Shown piece after piece: positions 56,901 to 62,110 of a stretch of DNA of 64,000 nucleotides. Below the pieces are notes generated by a model that saw nothing but the letters and a program-made list of their open reading frames with translations, was not told where the DNA came from and searched no databases. The position numbers and the translations under genes were made by a program. The stretch's first letter is position 1; the number at the start of each line of letters is the position of its first letter. Source of the stretch: Trichostrongylus colubriformis (lineage: Eukaryota > Nematoda > Chromadorea > Rhabditida > Trichostrongylidae); NCBI GenBank assembly GCA_963978905.1, contig OZ022261.1:1427992-1491991 (forward strand). Direction: 5' to 3'.

Positions 56901-58816
56901 GTTTTTCCGAATCACTCTGCAAACTGAGTTTTTTGACAATTTGTAGGTGGCTGCATATATTCGGATTCAGCCGCCGTTCCCTTGGTCTCCAACCGTACGA
57001 GATTAGCTACCACAATTAGGTGAAGACACAGCATAGCAGCAGGTGCTACGACAATTGGTCGTCGAAATAGACATTGATAGCATTTATCGGTTCCTGTTGA
57101 ATAAAGGAAGCTACTTAGTGTACAATGCTTTCCAGATGTTGAAGAGGGTCATTCACTGCTTTGTGGTTGACTAAGGATTGGGGCATCAGCTTTTCATACT
57201 TGCTGCTCAATTTATTTGAAAACTTTATGCAGGTATATGTGCCTAATGAAGGATTGCAAACGCGCTTTGCAGCCTACCTTCGAGAAGAGCTATCGCGACA
57301 ACCGTCGATTTCGACTGAAGCGTCTTTCATTTCAGCGACTGTGGCTTCTTGCTCGTCCACGACAACCAAATCGTTTGCTGCCTCGTTTGTTGATTCCGGA
57401 AAATACGATAAATACTCCGTATCAAGAAGAGTAAGCGTGTTTCGTTACACTTGCCGGTCTAGAAGACTTCTTGGGGCTCTGTTGCTCAAAAGATACAGCG
57501 GCAAGCAATCTTCTTTTCAGCGGATGCCTGCTGTATGCATCCACTTCCGAACTTTTTGTTGCGCTTTGCAACGTGAACGTGGAGTCGACTTTGAACTTAA
57601 AATTTTTTTGCGAAATCTCATTAACTTGTATGAATGTGTGGCTTTCTAACCTTCTCAGCTCCCGAATGAATTGCATCGACTTTCCTACTACATCGAAACT
57701 CGTGCACCTGCAGTCCAGCTTCATTAGGAAAGCTGGAAGACTTAGTTATCAAAGTGTTAGAATTCCGCACCACTGTTATCTATTACTTACGTCAAGAGGC
57801 AGAAGGAGCATGTCGGTAGAAACTCCTGTTTAATGTTTCTGTTTAAGGGTAAACCGGATGTTAAACTGCCACCGAATGACGACTTTGCATTCTGGAAAAA
57901 ACCCGTGTATGAAAACGGAAAGAAACTAAAGCGAAAGACGCATTGAATAAAGAGATCTCAACACATACTAAGATAGGTTCACACTGAGGCTGAGAGCGAC
58001 TAGCGGATTGGAACATCCGATGGTTTCGTAGTCCAGGAGAAGTTCGGATACATCCTGCAATTACGCACTGTATGAAAAGTGAAAAGTGATAAAGGATGCT
58101 AGCGAACGGCACAGGTGGTGAGGTAAAATATTTCTCTTATTAACGCTGTCACGGAAGGAAAAGTAGCGCTTCGCATTGTGGGGGCAGCGCGAACTAATGC
58201 GATGGTGAAGAAATCTGTTTCATTGCATAGCTACGAAGCCTTACAGAAAAACCATTACGCTGCTTAACATGGGGCTGTGGTGGATGACAAGATAACATTT
58301 ATGAGCTCTAAGCAGTACCAGCAATACACCTCGATAAATTTCACCGACACCACAACAACAGTCAGTCCTTTCATCAAAGAAATATAGTGAGCAAAGACGT
58401 TTTTGACGCCTTCACTTCTGACTCTCCACTATAAATAGTGCACAGACAAGCAAATTCATTCACCGTTAAAATGAAGAAGCCAACAAGGGAGATATCTCCC
58501 ATCCACTTGCTGGATTGGGAACATCTGTGTTTAGGTATATTTGACAGTACCCTTCAGCACTGTTCACACATCACCACTGAATGAGATTTCAATTGATTCC
58601 GCAAGTCGTACTGATGGCGCCCCGAGTGCGACGCGCGAAGCGATTTTCCGTCATAAGTGCACGCACCCGACTGGATGCTATACGATTCTTGCGAATATGG
58701 GAACTCGGTTTGTAGTTCAACCAAACAGAAGGAAGATGACCATAAGGTAAAGACTGGTACCTGATGCGCCATCATGCTCGAAGGAACAAGCATCACCGAA
58801 AGCTTGCCATGCATAC
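26848..58816 (-). CDS. sma-9: sma-9/schnurri (HIVEP-type) zinc-finger transcription factor, 25-exon model, possibly 5' incomplete
   Basis: Minus-strand gene. Exons in transcript order: 58761-58816, 57983-58054, 57791-57825, 57651-57732, 57449-57595, 57278-57414, 55412-55619, 55241-55359, 55025-55133, 54111-54275, 53916-54044, 50664-50761, 47987-48102, 47820-47937, 47711-47763, 47443-47607, 46340-46485, 44839-44949, 41283-41357, 38397-38551, 38195-38337, 33917-34080, 30120-30251, 27027-27180, 26848-26972. All junctions keep phase and give about 1,003 residues. Family signatures: the finger pair with [10 protein letters not shown] and [10 protein letters not shown], an acidic then Ser-rich stretch (the ZAS arrangement), and [19 protein letters not shown] followed by DTTDCE. 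In C. elegans SMA-9 is a nuclear cofactor of BMP (DBL-1/Sma) signalling controlling body size and mesoderm; that role is inferred by homology. C. elegans SMA-9 is about twice as long with a Gln-rich N-terminus, which is not seen here, so upstream exons may lie outside the window. Introns run from 34 bp to 4.1 kb and the long ones hold mobile DNA. Confidence 0.9.
27027..27180 (-). CDS. sma-9: sma-9 exon 24, second half of finger 6 and C2H2 finger 7
   Basis: Acceptor AGTATTGTAG. It encodes [20 protein letters not shown] then [20 protein letters not shown] (912-951). Finger 7 is C-x4-C-x12-H-x3-H (Cys929, Cys934, His947, His951). The donor AG|GTTGTT is inferred from phase and leaves a 54-bp intron. 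If unspliced, the frame runs on 9 residues to a stop at 26,998, a possible short isoform. Confidence 0.88.
27822..28242. mobile_element. 421-bp fold-back MITE (GGAATCGTCCACGG family) in sma-9 intron 23
   Basis: Nearly the whole element is one inverted repeat: AAGGAATCGTCCACGG at the left and CCGTGGACGATTCCTC at the right. GGTGGGCGGGGCCTCCGTGT is mirrored by ACACGGAGGCCCCGCCCACC. Open frames inside are mirror artefacts. Relatives at 18,978, 37,378 and 39,438; a bare end at 25,083. Confidence 0.85.
28340..28520 (+). repeat. second copy of the 14.4-kb dispersed repeat
   Basis: Shares the CATCACTAG..GGTGAG and ACGCGTTTTGC blocks with 14,420-14,640. Lies in sma-9 intron 23. Confidence 0.55.
30120..30251 (-). 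CDS. sma-9: sma-9 exon 23, Cys-rich, first half of zinc finger 6
   Basis: Acceptor CTTTTAG, donor CAG|GTATGC, exactly 44 codons. It contains [20 protein letters not shown] (881-900). Cys897 and Cys900 pair with His913 and His918 in the next exon, a C2H2 finger split by a 2.9-kb intron. Cys881 and Cys894 are extra cysteines of unknown role. Confidence 0.88.
30816..30986 (+). mobile_element. SINE-like insertion with palindromic, tRNA-like head and A-rich tail
   Basis: A 171-bp segment present in the minus-strand Penelope copy but absent from the matching place in the plus-strand copy (near 32,845). It is bounded by direct repeats of TTAGTAGTCATTA (30,803-30,815 and 30,987-30,999). It ends in an A-rich run of TCAAAAA-type units. 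Its head holds GGTTCGAGTCCCG, a match to a tRNA T-arm / Pol III B box. These are marks of target-primed SINE insertion. Confidence 0.75.
30821..30916. repeat. perfect 96-bp palindrome
   Basis: Positions 30,821-30,868 are the exact reverse complement of 30,869-30,916 with no spacer, centred on CCCGGG. Each arm contains a B-box-like GGTTCGAGTCC. It forms most of the head of the SINE-like insertion. Confidence 0.97.
33917..34080 (-). CDS. sma-9: sma-9 exon 22, Ser/Glu-rich linker
   Basis: Acceptor AAGTGCTTTCAG, donor AAG|GTAATT, 164 bp. It encodes [20 protein letters not shown] through [11 protein letters not shown] (814-867). Its first two bases complete the split Val codon left by exon 21 and it ends in phase 0, as exon 23 needs. 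Confidence 0.85.
34880..35060 (+). repeat. copy of the TTTTCGATAGAGCTTTTTCT family
   Basis: Diverged, with TCTTCTTCGTCTACCATCGA and CTAGATAGAGCTTTTTTATG. Located in sma-9 intron 21. Confidence 0.5.
35234..35842. mobile_element. DNA element with CAGGAGGTGC terminal repeats in sma-9 intron 21
   Basis: CAGGAGGTGCTAGAAAAGAG at the left and the inverse CTCTTTTTTGGCACCTCCTG at the right. A single related end, CAGGGGGTGCCGAAAACAAG, sits at 43,957. A 101-codon minus-strand frame (35,512-35,817) has no recognisable motif. Confidence 0.65.
36411..36878 (+). mobile_element. TIR element, ACCGGAAGGG family, copy 1
   Basis: Left end TTAAAGGAACCGGAAGGGGG, right end inverse of CTCCCTTACGGTGTCTTTAA. The interior shares GGTTAGAAGCGATAATCGG and TTGGCACCATGCCAAGGCGT with the inverted copy at 41,887-42,352. 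In sma-9 intron 21. Confidence 0.75.
37378..37797. mobile_element. fold-back MITE of the GGAATCGTCCACGG family in sma-9 intron 21
   Basis: Same layout and length as 27,822-28,242, ends AAGGAATCGTCCACGA and CCGTGGACGATCCCTT, more diverged in the centre. Confidence 0.8.
38195..38337 (-). CDS. sma-9: sma-9 exon 21, end of finger 5 and conserved tail
   Basis: Acceptor TTGCACTTAG, donor TTCG|GTAGGG, 143 bp. It begins [20 protein letters not shown] and contains [16 protein letters not shown] (766-812). The HVMKLE and DTTDCE strings match the conserved segment after this finger in schnurri/HIVEP proteins. The 4.1-kb intron downstream contains a TIR element, repeats and a fold-back MITE. Confidence 0.95.
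38397..38551 (-). CDS. sma-9: sma-9 exon 20, linker and most of zinc finger 5
   Basis: Acceptor TTTTTTCGCAG, donor TTGAG|GTGATT, 155 bp. After a 30-residue linker it encodes [20 protein letters not shown] (744-763). Cys747, Cys750 and His763 are here; His769 is in the next exon across a 59-bp intron. FRKHGxLAKHLRSK is a hallmark of schnurri/HIVEP proteins. Confidence 0.95.
39438..39803. mobile_element. diverged fold-back MITE of the same family in sma-9 intron 19
   Basis: Ends GAAGGAATCGTGCGAGGAAA and GGGCACGATTCTTTC; contains the GGGGCGGGGCTTC core. Confidence 0.6.
41283..41357 (-). CDS. sma-9: sma-9 exon 19, C2H2 zinc finger 4
   Basis: Acceptor GGTGTTTCAG, consensus donor CGT|GTAAGT, exactly 25 codons. 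The exon is one finger, [20 protein letters not shown] then SHGTR (689-713): Cys689, Cys692, His705 and His710. With finger 3 it forms the second finger pair. Confidence 0.92.
41575..41660 (+). mobile_element. Penelope-like 3' end fragment
   Basis: A short stretch with CGGAACGTCAGACCATCAAT resembles the 3' tail of the Penelope copies at 31.2 and 32.7 kb (GAAACGTCAGGCCATCAATA). Nothing else of an element is visible. Confidence 0.5.
41887..42352 (-). mobile_element. TIR element, ACCGGAAGGG family, copy 2 (inverted)
   Basis: Reads AAAGACACCGGAAGGGGGTA at one end and CCCTTCCGGTTCCTTTAA at the other; full-length relative of copy 1 in the opposite direction. In sma-9 intron 18. Confidence 0.75.
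43957..44010 (+). mobile_element. solo end of the CAGGAGGTGC element
   Basis: CAGGGGGTGCCGAAAACAAG then TTGCTCACGGCTCACATC matches the inverse of 35,842-35,805. Confidence 0.55.
44839..44949 (-). CDS. sma-9: sma-9 exon 18, C2H2 zinc finger 3
   Basis: Acceptor AATAGTTTTAG, donor CAG|GTATGG, exactly 37 codons. It encodes [20 protein letters not shown] and then HQYTHD (652-677), a canonical C2H2 finger with Cys656, Cys659, His672 and His676. The linker HTRNKMFQ leads directly into the Cys of the next exon. Confidence 0.92.
45998..46190. mobile_element. MITE of the CATACTCTGCGG family in a sma-9 intron
   Basis: Left end CATACTCTGCGGCTTGCCGG pairs imperfectly with right end CCGCCGGCTGCACCGCAAAA followed by TATGA. 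It is more diverged and longer than its relatives. Confidence 0.5.
46340..46485 (-). CDS. sma-9: sma-9 exon 17, Ser/Thr/Gln-rich, two in-frame donors
   Basis: Acceptor TTTCTTTGCAG. The full exon encodes 48 residues (604-651) beginning [20 protein letters not shown] and rich in Ser, Gln and His, ending at GAG|GTGGCT. A stronger consensus donor, TCT|GTAAGT, lies inside it at 46,442-46,447 and is also in phase 0, giving a 12-residue version. Both join exon 18 in frame. Confidence 0.75.
46690..46860 (-). repeat. inverted copy of the TTTTCGATAGAGCTTTTTCT family
   Basis: On the minus strand it shares CCTCATAAATATT / AAACGATG and TGGCAAAAATTCGCACTCTC with 14,870-14,930. Located in sma-9 intron 16. 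Confidence 0.6.
47443..47607 (-). CDS. sma-9: sma-9 exon 16, Ser/Pro-rich part of the ZAS domain
   Basis: Acceptor CTTTTTCAG, consensus donor CTTT|GTAAGA, 165 bp. It encodes [20 protein letters not shown] through [13 protein letters not shown] (549-602). The Ser/Pro-rich segment after the acidic tract completes the finger-acidic-serine order of ZAS proteins. The TPPSRW and CSSAPPS motifs look conserved, from memory of the family. Confidence 0.85.
47711..47763 (-). CDS. sma-9: sma-9 exon 15, acidic continuation
   Basis: A 53-bp exon, acceptor GAATTGTAG, donor GCTG|GTAATA, encoding [17 protein letters not shown] (531-547). It continues the acidic tract and is flanked by introns of 56 and 103 bp. 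Confidence 0.82.
47820..47937 (-). CDS. sma-9: sma-9 exon 14, acidic part of the ZAS domain
   Basis: Follows a 49-bp intron; acceptor TGTTAAG, donor GATC|GTAAGA. It encodes [20 protein letters not shown] and continues acidic through [12 protein letters not shown] (492-529). An acidic stretch directly after the finger pair is the second element of the ZAS architecture. Confidence 0.88.
47987..48102 (-). CDS. sma-9: sma-9 exon 13, ZAS zinc finger 2
   Basis: Acceptor TAATTTTTCAG, donor CAAG|GTAGAT, 116 bp. It encodes [20 protein letters not shown] then [15 protein letters not shown] (453-490). Zinc ligands Cys462, Cys465, His478 and His484, with the H-x5-H spacing typical of schnurri. Trp475 replaces the usual Leu of KGNLTKH. 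The 2.56-kb intron between the two ZAS fingers carries a Penelope-like fragment. Confidence 0.95.
48179..49040 (+). mobile_element. Penelope-like element 3' fragment in the sma-9 ZAS intron
   Basis: Plus strand, broken frames: [20 protein letters not shown] at about 48,215, then from 48,395 [20 protein letters not shown] and [18 protein letters not shown]. These are the two conserved blocks of the GIY-YIG endonuclease. The 3' tail at 48,940-48,975 has TTTCGGCTTTACAGACTCTG, the terminal motif of these elements. It is decayed and interrupted by a poly-G tract at about 48,557. Confidence 0.85.
50664..50761 (-). CDS. sma-9: sma-9 exon 12, ZAS zinc finger 1 with RG-rich lead
   Basis: Acceptor CTTGTTCAG, donor ATCAA|GTGCGT, 98 bp. 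It encodes [20 protein letters not shown] and then [13 protein letters not shown] (420-452). Cys434, Cys437 and His450 are here and the last zinc ligand His454 is in the next exon. [10 protein letters not shown] is diagnostic of the schnurri/HIVEP finger pair. The preceding RGRGRGR is AT-hook-like. Confidence 0.93.
50862..51218. mobile_element. palindromic MITE in sma-9 intron 11
   Basis: Left arm AAATCACACCTGGCCTCAAA...TTCCAACGTGG is mirrored by CCACGTTGAAAATTCG...AAGGCCAGGTGTGAT. The outer arms pair through GTTGAGGCTGCATGGTGCAA and its diverged inverse. Confidence 0.7.
51703..51848. mobile_element. 146-bp fold-back element
   Basis: GTCGTTTGGCGCGGCCCTTG ... AATTTGCCAATGGGGC is repeated inverted as GCCCCATTGGCAAATT ... 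GGCCGCGCCAAACGAC, with about 41-bp arms and a 60-bp spacer. Confidence 0.8.
53320..53490 (+). repeat. possible tRNA-derived repeat
   Basis: GGGTGTGGCTGAGCGGTATC looks like the 5' end of a tRNA-Leu/Ser with its A box. GGTTTGAGCCCGG about 130 bp later resembles a B box. The spacing is too large for a tRNA gene. In sma-9 intron 11. Confidence 0.3.
53916..54044 (-). CDS. sma-9: sma-9 exon 11, linker before the ZAS fingers
   Basis: Acceptor TTTTCAG, donor GCG|GTATGA, exactly 43 codons (377-419) beginning [20 protein letters not shown], hydrophilic and charged. Phase 0 on both sides. The following intron of 3.15 kb holds two palindromic MITEs. Confidence 0.85.
54111..54275 (-). CDS. sma-9: sma-9 exon 10, unclassified globular block
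   Basis: Acceptor AATATCAAG, donor AAG|GTAGTG, exactly 55 codons (322-376). It contains [20 protein letters not shown] and a C-terminal [13 protein letters not shown], rich in Trp/Tyr/Phe and so likely folded. I do not recognise a named domain. It directly precedes the linker to the ZAS finger pair. Confidence 0.85.
55025..55133 (-). CDS. sma-9: sma-9 exon 9
   Basis: Acceptor CTAATTAG, consensus donor CAG|GTACGT, 109 bp. It encodes 36 residues (286-321) beginning [20 protein letters not shown]. It lies inside a longer open frame (54,599-55,144), the rest of which is intron. With the next exon it forms a conserved-looking non-finger block of unknown function. Confidence 0.8.
55241..55359 (-). 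CDS. sma-9: sma-9 exon 8
   Basis: Acceptor TTTTTTTTGTAG after a 52-bp intron. It encodes 39 residues (246-284) beginning [20 protein letters not shown]. The donor AG|GTCTGT is weak but is the only one that keeps phase with the next exon; an earlier GTAAGG would break the frame. No domain is recognised. Confidence 0.7.
55412..55619 (-). CDS. sma-9: sma-9 exon 7, Ser/Val/Gln-containing linker
   Basis: Acceptor TTTCTATTCCAG and donor GAG|GTAGTTTG, 208 bp. It encodes 69 residues (177-245) starting [20 protein letters not shown], low in complexity with Ala/Ser/Val and a short QQQ run. This is the only hint of the Gln-rich region known from C. elegans SMA-9. Confidence 0.8.
55640..56110 (+). repeat. 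copy of the TTTTCGATAGAGCTTTTTCT family
   Basis: The longest relative of 14,748-15,190, with CTTCCTCGTCTGCCATCGAG, TTTTCGATAGAG and CTCTACAGCATGGTACTGCC. Located in sma-9 intron 6. Confidence 0.65.
56172..56271 (+). repeat. about 48-bp tandem duplication
   Basis: The unit GTTTCCAACTTTTTTTTT ... AATGAAAATGAAAT occurs twice head to tail with almost no difference. In sma-9 intron 6. Confidence 0.9.
56574..56662 (+). repeat. three-unit tandem repeat, about 30 bp each
   Basis: Units start CTTATTTTGAGGTAAACTAA, CTTATTTTGAGGTATTAATC and CTTAATTTGAGGTGAACTAA. Confidence 0.85.
57278..57414 (-). CDS. sma-9: sma-9 exon 6, acidic linker
   Basis: Encodes up to 45 residues (131-175), Glu/Asp-rich, containing [20 protein letters not shown], ending at a good donor CGAAG|GTAGGC in phase 2 that matches the exon starting at 55619. 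The acceptor is either at 57415 (34-bp intron) or at 57382 (67-bp intron). Both keep the frame and differ by 11 residues. Confidence 0.65.
57449..57595 (-). CDS. sma-9: sma-9 exon 5, linker region
   Basis: Acceptor AATTTTAAG, 49 codons (82-130) beginning [20 protein letters not shown] and containing [10 protein letters not shown], a basic patch that could act in nuclear import. The donor is AGT|GTAACG in phase 0. The following intron would be only 34 bp, or 67 bp if a later in-frame acceptor is used, so the right edge of the next exon is uncertain. Confidence 0.7.
57651..57732 (-). CDS. sma-9: sma-9 exon 4, second half of the C2HC finger
   Basis: Acceptor AGTCTTCCAG and donor AAG|GTTAGA, 82 bp. 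Joined to the previous exon it gives C-x2-C-x12-H-x3-C (48-68), a C2HC finger. The rest of the exon is basic, ending HSGAEK. The downstream intron is 55 bp. Confidence 0.75.
57791..57825 (-). CDS. sma-9: sma-9 exon 3, first half of a C2HC zinc finger
   Basis: A 35-bp micro-exon with acceptor TTAAACAG and consensus donor GAC|GTAAGT. It encodes [11 protein letters not shown] plus two bases. The Cys-x2-Cys pair (residues 48 and 51) is completed by His64 and Cys68 in the next exon, which independently supports the junction. A second acceptor 13 bp upstream (CCTTAAACAG) exists but would change the phase needed upstream. Confidence 0.75.
57983..58054 (-). CDS. sma-9: sma-9 exon 2
   Basis: Acceptor AATTGCAG and donor AGT|GTGAAC, phase 0 on both sides. 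It encodes 24 residues beginning [16 protein letters not shown] (19-42). An alternative donor 8 bases downstream (GTATGT) would join the next exon out of phase. The assignment rests on phase and composition; no domain is recognised. Confidence 0.6.
58761..58816 (-). CDS. sma-9: sma-9 exon 1 (first ATG; possible SL trans-splice acceptor)
   Basis: Acceptor TTTTCCTGACTCAG is followed by GT and then ATG, so the exon either starts an SL trans-spliced mRNA (a leader plus two bases before ATG) or is internal with a split codon. It encodes 18 residues beginning MHGKLSVML and ends at CAG|GTACCAG in phase 0, which matches the next exon. No upstream exon in the right phase was found, but the window ends 5 kb further on. 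Confidence 0.6.
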
Positions 58817-59263
58817 CTGAGTCAGGAAAATAACATAACATCCTTTGGGCGAGTAGTTTTCAGAGCGGAGCAGGAGGATAGAAGCGCCCAGAGCTACCAA
58901 AAGATGGGGGAAGCGAAAAACCAAGATCCTCTTATAGAAACCGGGAGGGGGGCAAGGGCGGAATAACGTTTACGAAAACAATGGCGTCTGAAAACAAACA
59001 TATGGGTTCGGTAGATACAATGTGTAACGAAACCAGCGTTGAAAAACGCGCCGTGAGACGGTATTTGGCCTCGGAGCGCGCTTCCGTCCGAACTGCAAGC
59101 TTCCGTGGCCGAGCCACGCTTCGTTTATTTTGAAGCTTGTCTTCGGCCTGATGTAACCTTATTTTTGAATTATTTCCTCTTTACTGTTTTCTAGTGACAC
59201 ATTTTACTTGTTTACTTATAGATCTTCTTAATTGTGCATTTCTATACCTGAAAATCTCAGAAG

Positions 59264-59488
59264 GGTCAAATAAAGTCGGGGGGAGACGCAACTTTGCGTC
59301 GACGTCGATGCTCCTTTCCCTTACTAGGCTTAGGCTAAAATTGATATCCCCTCCTCCCACATTAAAAAGCATCTGTCAAAGCATAGGTCTCATCAGCTTT
59401 AGCCTAACCCTAGGAAGGGAAAGAAGCTTTGACGTTGGTAAAAATTTTGCCTCTCCCCCCCCCCCCCCCTCCCGACTTTATTTGACCC
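59264..59488. mobile_element. fold-back element with internal poly-C tract
   Basis: GGGTCAAATAAAGTCGGGGG at the left is mirrored by CCCGACTTTATTTGACCC at the right; CTAGGCTTAGGCTAAA mirrors TTTAGCCTAACCCTAG. A 15-base C run near 59,456 lies in one arm. Confidence 0.75.
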
Positions 59489-59489
59489 G

Positions 59490-59692
59490 TAAGTACATCT
59501 AGAAACAATATAAGAAAGAACAAAGTGAAAACTAAAAGGAAAAAACAAATCTATATTAGAACCATCTTCTTTTGGCACCATGCCAAGGCGTCAAATTGGC
59601 GAGTTTGTGCAATGGCGGCCACTCAAGCTCGTCCACACTACGTCTGTTCTACCGTAAGCCAAAATTACCCCTCCTGGTGTCTTTAACGCAGA
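59490..59692 (+). mobile_element. TIR element, ACCGGAAGGG family, half copy
   Basis: Starts within the shared ACATCTAGAAACAATATAAG block and runs to TGGTGTCTTTAA, matching the right half of 36,680-36,878. Short ends at 49,085-49,137 and 62,165-62,222 look related. Confidence 0.7.
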
Positions 59693-59699
59693 TACGTAG

Positions 59700-60620
59700 T
59701 TTGCTGTCATTCGCACCGTAACGTAAGCTTCGAAGCCGGATCTCTGCACAGGCATGATGAGTATGCAGTCGGATCGCTTCTTAGTTCCTTTGGTGTGCGC
59801 GTTCCCGTGGGTTTGACCGCCGCCTTGCCACGTTGGTCAACTTCCGTGATCGTTCGGTATCGAACGATTGCTGCGCACCGCGGCACCATCACGGACTTCC
59901 CCGGCAGTCGTCTTCTCTGGGTCCATCGTATCGTGTGGCACGTTCGTCCTTCCCATCTATCCACACGGGTCTCTCTACTGAGGCCGGCGGCGGCACCACG
60001 GGGCTTGGGCCCATAGAATCAGCAATAGATATGTCCCCAACGTCTGGAAATAACCTAAATTACCGCACAGTGTCGTCGGACGGGGCTCGTAGCGAGAGCC
60101 CGGTGTGGGTTTCATTCTAGTACACTTCTTCTGTCGTGTTTGGTTCTTACTGTTATTTCATATAAACTTACCAGTCCCGTTGTGTACTCTTTCTCGCGTC
60201 TCTCTAGAGGTAACTCCTCGAACTTTCTCGCTGTGTATATGTAGTGCCGTAGGGTTTTAATGCTATTGTGCAGTCTGGTGCCAGCAGGAAAGTCCAGGCG
60301 TCAGCCTGGTTGAGGTCATTACTGTGTCCCCTGGTAGTTCAGTCATAGCCATTAGGACACCGGGAAGGTAAGGCTGGGCGTGGTTCACAACCAATGTGGG
60401 CCATCCATGGGTCACCGTTTGCAACACGGTCGAAGTCACTGACGTGCTATGGAGTGACCGTGACCAAAGTACAGCGATAGGCGCGATAGGTGCACGAGGC
60501 CGCCACGAGTTCCGAAAATCGTCAACGAGAAGATCATGAATGCTTCCGAAGGTTGGAGAAACAACTGGCTCGAGCATCTCATGCGAATGTGAAGGGAAGT
60601 GTGATCAGAGTAAGCAGCAA
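59700..60620. other. GC-rich stretch without a supported gene
   Basis: Clearly GC-richer than its surroundings, with several open frames on both strands (59,707-60,120 and 60,263-60,577) but no splice structure or motif I can name. It is probably old repeat sequence. Confidence 0.4.
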
Positions 60621-60689
60621 CTAGATCCTCTCCGAAGTTATGCGAACTATTAGGTGGTGAATTTAATTCTGGTCAATAGCATCTTAAAC

Positions 60690-60830
60690 GGCTTCGTCTG
60701 TCTCTCCGTCCGTTCGTCCCTCCGTCTGTCTATCCGTCCTCTGTCAAGTTAGGCATAACACGGAATACAATCTTGGAGATGGGGACAAGTTTGGGATGGA
60801 TAGGGATTGGGACAGGAACAGTGCACATAG
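60690..60830 (-). repeat. inverted relative of the 2.7-3.2 kb repeat
   Basis: CTTCGTCTGTCTCTCCGTCC and the following GGAGATGGGGACAAGTTTGG match the reverse complement of 3,070-3,180. Confidence 0.65.
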
Positions 60831-61350
60831 GCCAAGTTTGGCACAGCAATACCGATCGGATCACTGACGCCTATGATGTTACGCGCGCAGCAGTGTGCGC
60901 TAGCCCAACTGGTATTCTTATGAAAAAAAAACTAAGCTGACAAGAGTAAGTCTTGCTGAAAGGTATCCACTGAACAGTCCTGACATTTGTCTACAACGTA
61001 AGTCCGATTACCCATGGATGGTGATTTGCCCATTTTTATAATACTCCACCAATGAGGCACTGAAACCTGCACAGTCGACATTCAGTGTTTTCTGTTTGAC
61101 CTAGATAAAGTCTGCTAAACCACTCTTAGTCTTCTGAGAGCTTACTGTTATATTTGGCTCTTACAGCAATCAGGTTTTCGAGACAGGACACACACGCTTC
61201 TATACCTATTCTCAGGGTTTTGAACCTGGTCTGCTCACCTCAAGCGCATTCAATAAAGGGATTATGTTAAGAACAGCCAGATTGGATTGCTTACCTCTAT
61301 CAGGAGTAATCCGAACAGGTTCCTTTCAAAAAGCGGGGCTTTTCAACCGC

Positions 61351-61485
61351 ATGTACTCGTTTAGAAATTACCTTTCATTGTTATTGTTGGTGGCTTTAGT
61401 CTCTACTCGAATTTGCAATTCAGATAGGCTGCCAGATCACAATGCGGTGGAGACAATGGGGAAGTCAGCAAACCAGAACGAGTAA
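61351..61485 (+). CDS. small secreted-peptide ORF candidate
   Basis: 44 codons from ATG: MYSFRNYLSLLLLVALVSTR then ICNSDRLPDHNAV. It has a basic start, a Leu/Val-rich core of about 12 residues and a plausible signal-peptidase site near CNS. The mature part would be about 20 residues. No trans-splice acceptor with a good pyrimidine tract is evident upstream, and no family is recognised. Could be exon 1 of a longer gene or chance. Confidence 0.3.
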   Translation: MYSFRNYLSLLLLVALVSTRICNSDRLPDHNAVETMGKSANQNE

Positions 61486-61489
61486 AGCG

Positions 61490-62110
61490 TCGCGCGCTTC
61501 GCGCGCATTGCAGGGAAAGGAAACCTCAACGCAGGGGCCAAACTGGGTTGTGGCCAAAATTCGTTGCTAAGCTGGGGACATAGGTGTGGACCGCGACCTC
61601 TGTATCGCCTCTGAAGCGGTGCGGCAACGGTAACGTGCCCCGTAAGAAGACCTCCATGTACAACCAATGATCCAGAACCTGACATCGACCGCTTCAAAGA
61701 CCGTCGCCCGGTCATACTCATCACCATCCCTCAGCTCTTCTAGTGCTGCCGATCTGACCTGTGCAAAGCAATCGACCCTCATACAAATCTTGCGTAGTAC
61801 AATTCATGAGCGGTTCGCCAGGCGTTTTCTCCTACGCGGAGTGCGCAGACACACCGGAAAACGCGAGAGTGTATGATGACAAGCGACGGAACGCTCCTGG
61901 AGCGGGAACCCTGACTACTGTAAGAGCCCAATGTCAGCGTCTGCTTTGCTTACCTCCGCTGCACGGCAGTCGTGCTGCAGTTCATCGGCCGAGGGAATAG
62001 CAAGCGAGGGTAGGACAACGTTCGTGGCCAGCTGGTTGCCTTTCCGCCCGTCTGCAATCTAGCCAGGCTACTGACGCAGAGGAGCGCAAACGATAGAGGG
62101 GATTTCAGGT
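61490..62110. other. GC-rich stretch, nothing recognised
   Basis: Starts with a GCGCGCTTCGCGCGC palindrome at 61,496. Overlapping open frames on both strands give no consistent product. Confidence 0.4.

Noticed and set aside
57161..57649. 162-codon plus-strand frame
   Set aside because: Antisense shadow of sma-9 exons 5 and 6, whose minus-strand frame joins in phase and fits the zinc-finger protein.
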